The notes below the pieces were generated by a model, which did no database searches, was not told where the DNA came from, and saw nothing but the letters and a program-made list of their open reading frames with translations. Shown piece after piece: positions 19,582-22,541 of a stretch of 22,541 bases of DNA. A program made the position numbers and the translations under genes. The first letter of the stretch is position 1, and every line of letters starts with the position of its first letter. Source of the stretch: Welwitschia mirabilis (lineage: Eukaryota > Gnetophyta > Gnetopsida > Welwitschiales); the NCBI GenBank assembly GCA_051453625.1, contig JBOZIK010000001.1:160374496-160397036 (forward strand). The letters run 5' to 3'.

Positions 19582-21234
19582 GGTTGCTATCTAAATATTT
19601 GTTTTTGAATAGGGAAAATTGGCGTATTAAAGTTTCTTTCTTACTTTGATGTACTCATTTTTGTATTATTTTGAATTTTGTACTAGTTCTTTTGATCTTA
19701 ATGATTAAACTTGCATTTAGTAAGGAATACTATAAATAAAAGGAATAAATAAATTAGTAACATATCAATTAGGTACAAATTGAAGTATCTCTTTATTAAA
19801 ATAGTAGTAATTTGAACTTTACAACTTGTTTCATCCCTAAATTAGTAATCAAAGACAAATATATAAAGTATGATCTTAGCCTCCCTCTTAAAACCCTTGG
19901 GAATTAGTTAATATTATTATTGATTACATTCACCTAGTCTATCCACCTCCACCTAATGCCATAGACCATAACCAAGATGAAGGAATATAATGTTATGAAT
20001 CTAAGGATTATACCCTTTTATCATAATAAAAATTATTCATAACCATACTTTAATTTCATTTAATAATAATTACTTGTAATTTAATTACACTTAACAATAA
20101 TTACTTCATTAAAAGGGATTTTGAAATTTTACTTATCTAGCACTTCAATTTATTTTAATCCATTGTCATTAAATAAGCATATGTATATTTTAATTTTTGA
20201 ATAATTAAGATATGGCAATGTCATAACATGTCTCTATAAATATTTGATACTTCTTAGAAAGTGCATGTAATATTAGTATATTAACTACTAAACATTTAAA
20301 TGACATCCTTATTTTTAAAATCATATTTTAATAAATATTATTCCTCTAATTAATTTCATTCTTTTATTTATCATTATCTATTTTAATGGTATATATTTTA
20401 GCAGATAGAAACTTTATAATAACATTATTAACAAATAAAATTTCTTTAAGATTAAGACAAAGTTTTCTTAATGTACTCTTCACACTAATAATTTAAAGAA
20501 TTTCATCTACAATAATTGCAATGATATATGCAGAGATATCTAGTTTTTTTCTTCCTTTAGATCATTAGTATATAACTCTTAACTATCTACAAGACTAATC
20601 ATATGAATTTTTTGAGTTTATAATTAGCATGCATGAAGACTTCATGTTTAGGTAAGTACATAAAGTTTTACATCATGCTAACATGATTTGACTTTAATTC
20701 ATTATGTATTATCTTATTCCTAAGTTGGCTCTAACAATGTGTATGAAAGAATTAAATCCTAAAGTGAGAAATGAAAATTTTATTTTACCATGAAAGTTAA
20801 GATTATTTTCTAGAATAGTAAAAAGTGCAAAAGGGGAACTGTAAAAAATACAAAAAAATAAATATTATAGATATATAATCAAATATTAACTAATATAAGA
20901 ATAATAAAAAGTTATTATTTCACATATAGTTAAAATTCAAAAAGATTATAGTATATATAAAAAATAATAATCCATATATTTTTATCATGGTTTATCATCT
21001 TAATTTAATGATTATTAAATTAATTAAAAATTTTAAGATTATTATTAATAGTTTTTTATAATAAGATTATACTATATTATATTTTATTATGAAATAAAAT
21101 TCTTCACTATTTAAAGTTATATTTTTGTAATGAAGTTATGTTTTAATTTGAGATAACATAACTTAAGGATTTCAACCTTGTAACATTTTAACCATGTATA
21201 AATTAGGAATTTTGTTATCAAAATCATTGTATTA
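19582..21234. other. AT-rich intergenic DNA, nothing recognised
   Basis: Extremely AT-rich, most of all about 20850-21130 (runs such as TTTAATGATTATTAAATTAA). No open frame, RNA gene or LTR signature is seen. It could hold matrix-attachment-type DNA or very old repeat remains, but the sequence alone does not decide. Confidence 0.5.
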
Positions 21235-21640
21235 TGATAGGATCAAATAGGTTCTCTAAGAAACTTAAGCTTAAAAAAAATTTATAGATATCTAATCACA
21301 AATTGCATGTAAAATAATAAATTCAAAAACATACACACAAGAAATGACAAAGAATGTATAACATAAAATAAGAACTACTGATTTTGAAGCATGCAGGATT
21401 TATAGTGGTTCGTAACTCCCCTACTTGATGATCAACTTATCCCAAGCTTAATCTTGGATCTTTGGTACTCCACAGGTTTTGCTAAGTTCACTTGTTAATC
21501 CTTACAAATGGACTTTTGCAGGCTAAGTCTCAACCTTAATAGTAGACTTTTATAGGCTAAGTCTCAACCTTTGATAATGAATAGAAGTGATGAAATGAAG
21601 CCTTCGTAGCTCTAATCTTACTTGTTCAGTATCAGTACAT

Positions 21641-21692
21641 AGAATGGAGCCCTTCTCTAATTGAATAGAATGGAGCCCTTCTCTAATTGAAT
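21641..21692. repeat. Perfect 26-bp tandem duplication in LTR D
   Basis: AGAATGGAGCCCTTCTCTAA plus TTGAAT at 21641-21666 is repeated without a mismatch at 21667-21692. In otherwise decayed DNA this points to a recent slippage duplication or a still-young LTR. Confidence 0.95.
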
Positions 21693-21880
21693 ACAGTGAT
21701 AAAGTCCTTAGATCTGATTTTGAGTAATGTCCTAATCTAAGAATAGATCTTCTCAATCAGATATGAAGTAGTACAATAGATATTCCAAAATGCAATGTGC
21801 TAATTAATATTTTAGATCCATGCTAAATATACCAATTTGAAAATGTGCCAAAAGATTTCTAGGTCATCTCTTACCTAGGT

Positions 21881-21889
21881 ATTTATAAT
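21881..21889 (-). promoter_or_regulatory. Probable TATA box of LTR D
   Basis: The minus strand reads CCATTATAAATACC about 635 bases from the LTR start. It lies downstream of the GTCGAC motif array, as expected for a U3 promoter. Confidence 0.5.
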
Positions 21890-22006
21890 GGAGGGTTACT
21901 AGGGTTTGATACATTCGAATTATGCTCTAACAGCTATAAACGACTAGAAAGTGGCTAGGTAATGGCTAGGTAATAGATACATAATATGATTTACTTTTCT
22001 GTACCG

Positions 22007-22374
22007 TCTGGTTGATCTCATGAATATCTAGTCAACCGCCTAAGAACTCAGTCAATCCCATCCTGGGTCTAGTTGACCCCTAGTTTCATAGTCTAGAACT
22101 ATGGACTTAACATTTTCTTAGATTTGGTCAACCCCACCCTGGGTCTAGTTGACCCCTTTTTCTTTTGGTCTACAACTTGACTATTCACTTCTTAAATTTG
22201 GTCGAACCTATAAATATCTGGTCGGCCCCATTCCTCTTGGTCTAGGAATATTTGTTCTTGATATCATAGGTCTAGTCAACCCCTCTAGAATCCGGTCGAC
22301 TCCTCTACGTTTAGTTCATTTCTATTGTGTCTGTTTCCGGTGTGGTTAACCCCTCTAGGATCTAGTCGACCCCC
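22007..22374. repeat. About 12 dispersed copies of a TCTGGTCGACCCC-like motif in U3 of LTR D
   Basis: Core hexamers are GTCGAC (22295, 22365), GTCAAC (22031, 22127, 22275), GTTGAC (22072, 22148), GTTAAC (22345), GTTGAT (22011) and GTCAAT (22051), plus looser copies near 22200 and 22222. Most are preceded by CTAG/TTTG/CCG and followed by CCC. Two larger units of 30 bases at 22051-22080 and 22127-22156 differ at only two positions and are offset by 76. Confidence 0.85.
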
Positions 22375-22522
22375 ACTAGAGGTAAACAACTTAGTAGCTC
22401 CTTTTATACATTTGGTCCACATCTTTCACCTACATAACTCAAACTCATCTACACATGATATCTAACAAATTTACACTATACTAGAGGAATTAGTTTGACA
22501 TCAATTGGAAAATAATCTAACA

Positions 22523-22541
22523 ATATCTTCCTTTGACATTG
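22523..22541 (-). promoter_or_regulatory. Polypurine tract of element D, at window edge
   Basis: The plus strand reads ATATCTTCCTTTGACATTG; on the minus strand CAAAGGAAGATAT directly precedes the LTR start TGTTAG. It shows that the element body lies beyond the right end of the window. Confidence 0.55.

Larger units (their letters stand above)
21235..22522 (-). repeat. LTR of a second retrotransposon (element D), probably Ty1/Copia type
   Basis: On the minus strand it starts TGTTAGATTATTTTCC at 22522, directly after purine-rich CAAAGGAAGATAT, and ends GATCCTATCA at 21235. Ends are TGTTAG...CTATCA, a near-perfect 6-base inverted repeat, and the length is about 1288 bases. The wording (AGGATCAAATAGGTTCTCTA at the left end, GGATTTATAGTGGTTCG at 21398, and the CTTCCTTTGACATTG outer flank) resembles a widespread plant LTR type whose flanks read CTCCCCCTTTGGCATT and whose primer site matches initiator Met tRNA. 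The purine tract shows it is the 3' LTR of an element lying to the right of the window. Copia assignment is from memory of the type; no coding part is visible. The open stretches at 21550-21756 and 22149-22349 are inside the LTR. Confidence 0.72.

Noticed and set aside
21550-22349. Frames of 66-68 codons in the right-hand LTR
   Set aside because: They arise from the tandem repeats and motif array in LTR D; LTRs of this type are not coding.
1-22541. tRNA, rRNA or small nuclear RNA genes
   Set aside because: No tRNA A- and B-box pair, no rRNA block and no snRNA promoter element was seen on either strand.

Overview
This is plant nuclear repeat DNA. It is very AT-rich and poor in CpG, with long T- and A-rich stretches, five runs of N, and no intact gene longer than about 100 codons. 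I found no host gene, tRNA, rRNA, CRISPR array or prokaryotic feature. The evidence for a plant is a Ty3/Gypsy polyprotein of the plant Athila-like type, long LTRs with purine tracts, and a second LTR of a kind common in plants. I cannot name the species.

Most of 1-18400 is one old LTR-retrotransposon family present as four LTRs in two convergent blocks. The LTRs start TGTTGTGATG and end CATCACAACA, and the intact-looking copy is about 1.48 kb. Plus-strand element A (1-5481) has a decayed pol (RT tail, RNase H, integrase; 1-1990), a 3' region, a purine tract (4406-4418) and an LTR from 4419 into a 100-N gap. Plus-strand element B (5582-8290) is only a 3' region, purine tract and complete LTR (6816-8290). 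Minus-strand element C (9534-18382) reads leftward: LTR 18382-17079, a decayed primer-binding site, leader, gag-like remnant (about 16100-14600), unrecognised sequence, a 3' region homologous to A and B, purine tract (10800-10787) and LTR 10786 to about 9534. C shows no pol, so it looks non-autonomous.

Between B and C (8291-9533) lie a 51-bp minisatellite and an unassigned stretch with a TATA-like box. To the right of C, 18383-21234 is AT-rich DNA without recognisable coding, including a T20 tract. At the right edge a different LTR (21235-22522, minus strand, probably Ty1/Copia type) is followed by its purine tract at 22523-22541. Its U3 carries about a dozen variants of a GTCGAC-containing motif.

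Nothing here looks like a working gene system. The more notable signals are strong hairpins built from a GTCATCCCC/GGGGATGAC motif in LTRs, leader and 3' region of the main family; a second purine tract about 175 bp upstream of each plus-strand LTR; Asp-to-Asn losses at RNase H and integrase active sites, consistent with deamination of methylated cytosine; and the decay series of the GTCGAC repeats. Similarities between copies were judged by eye, and no alignment or database search was run.
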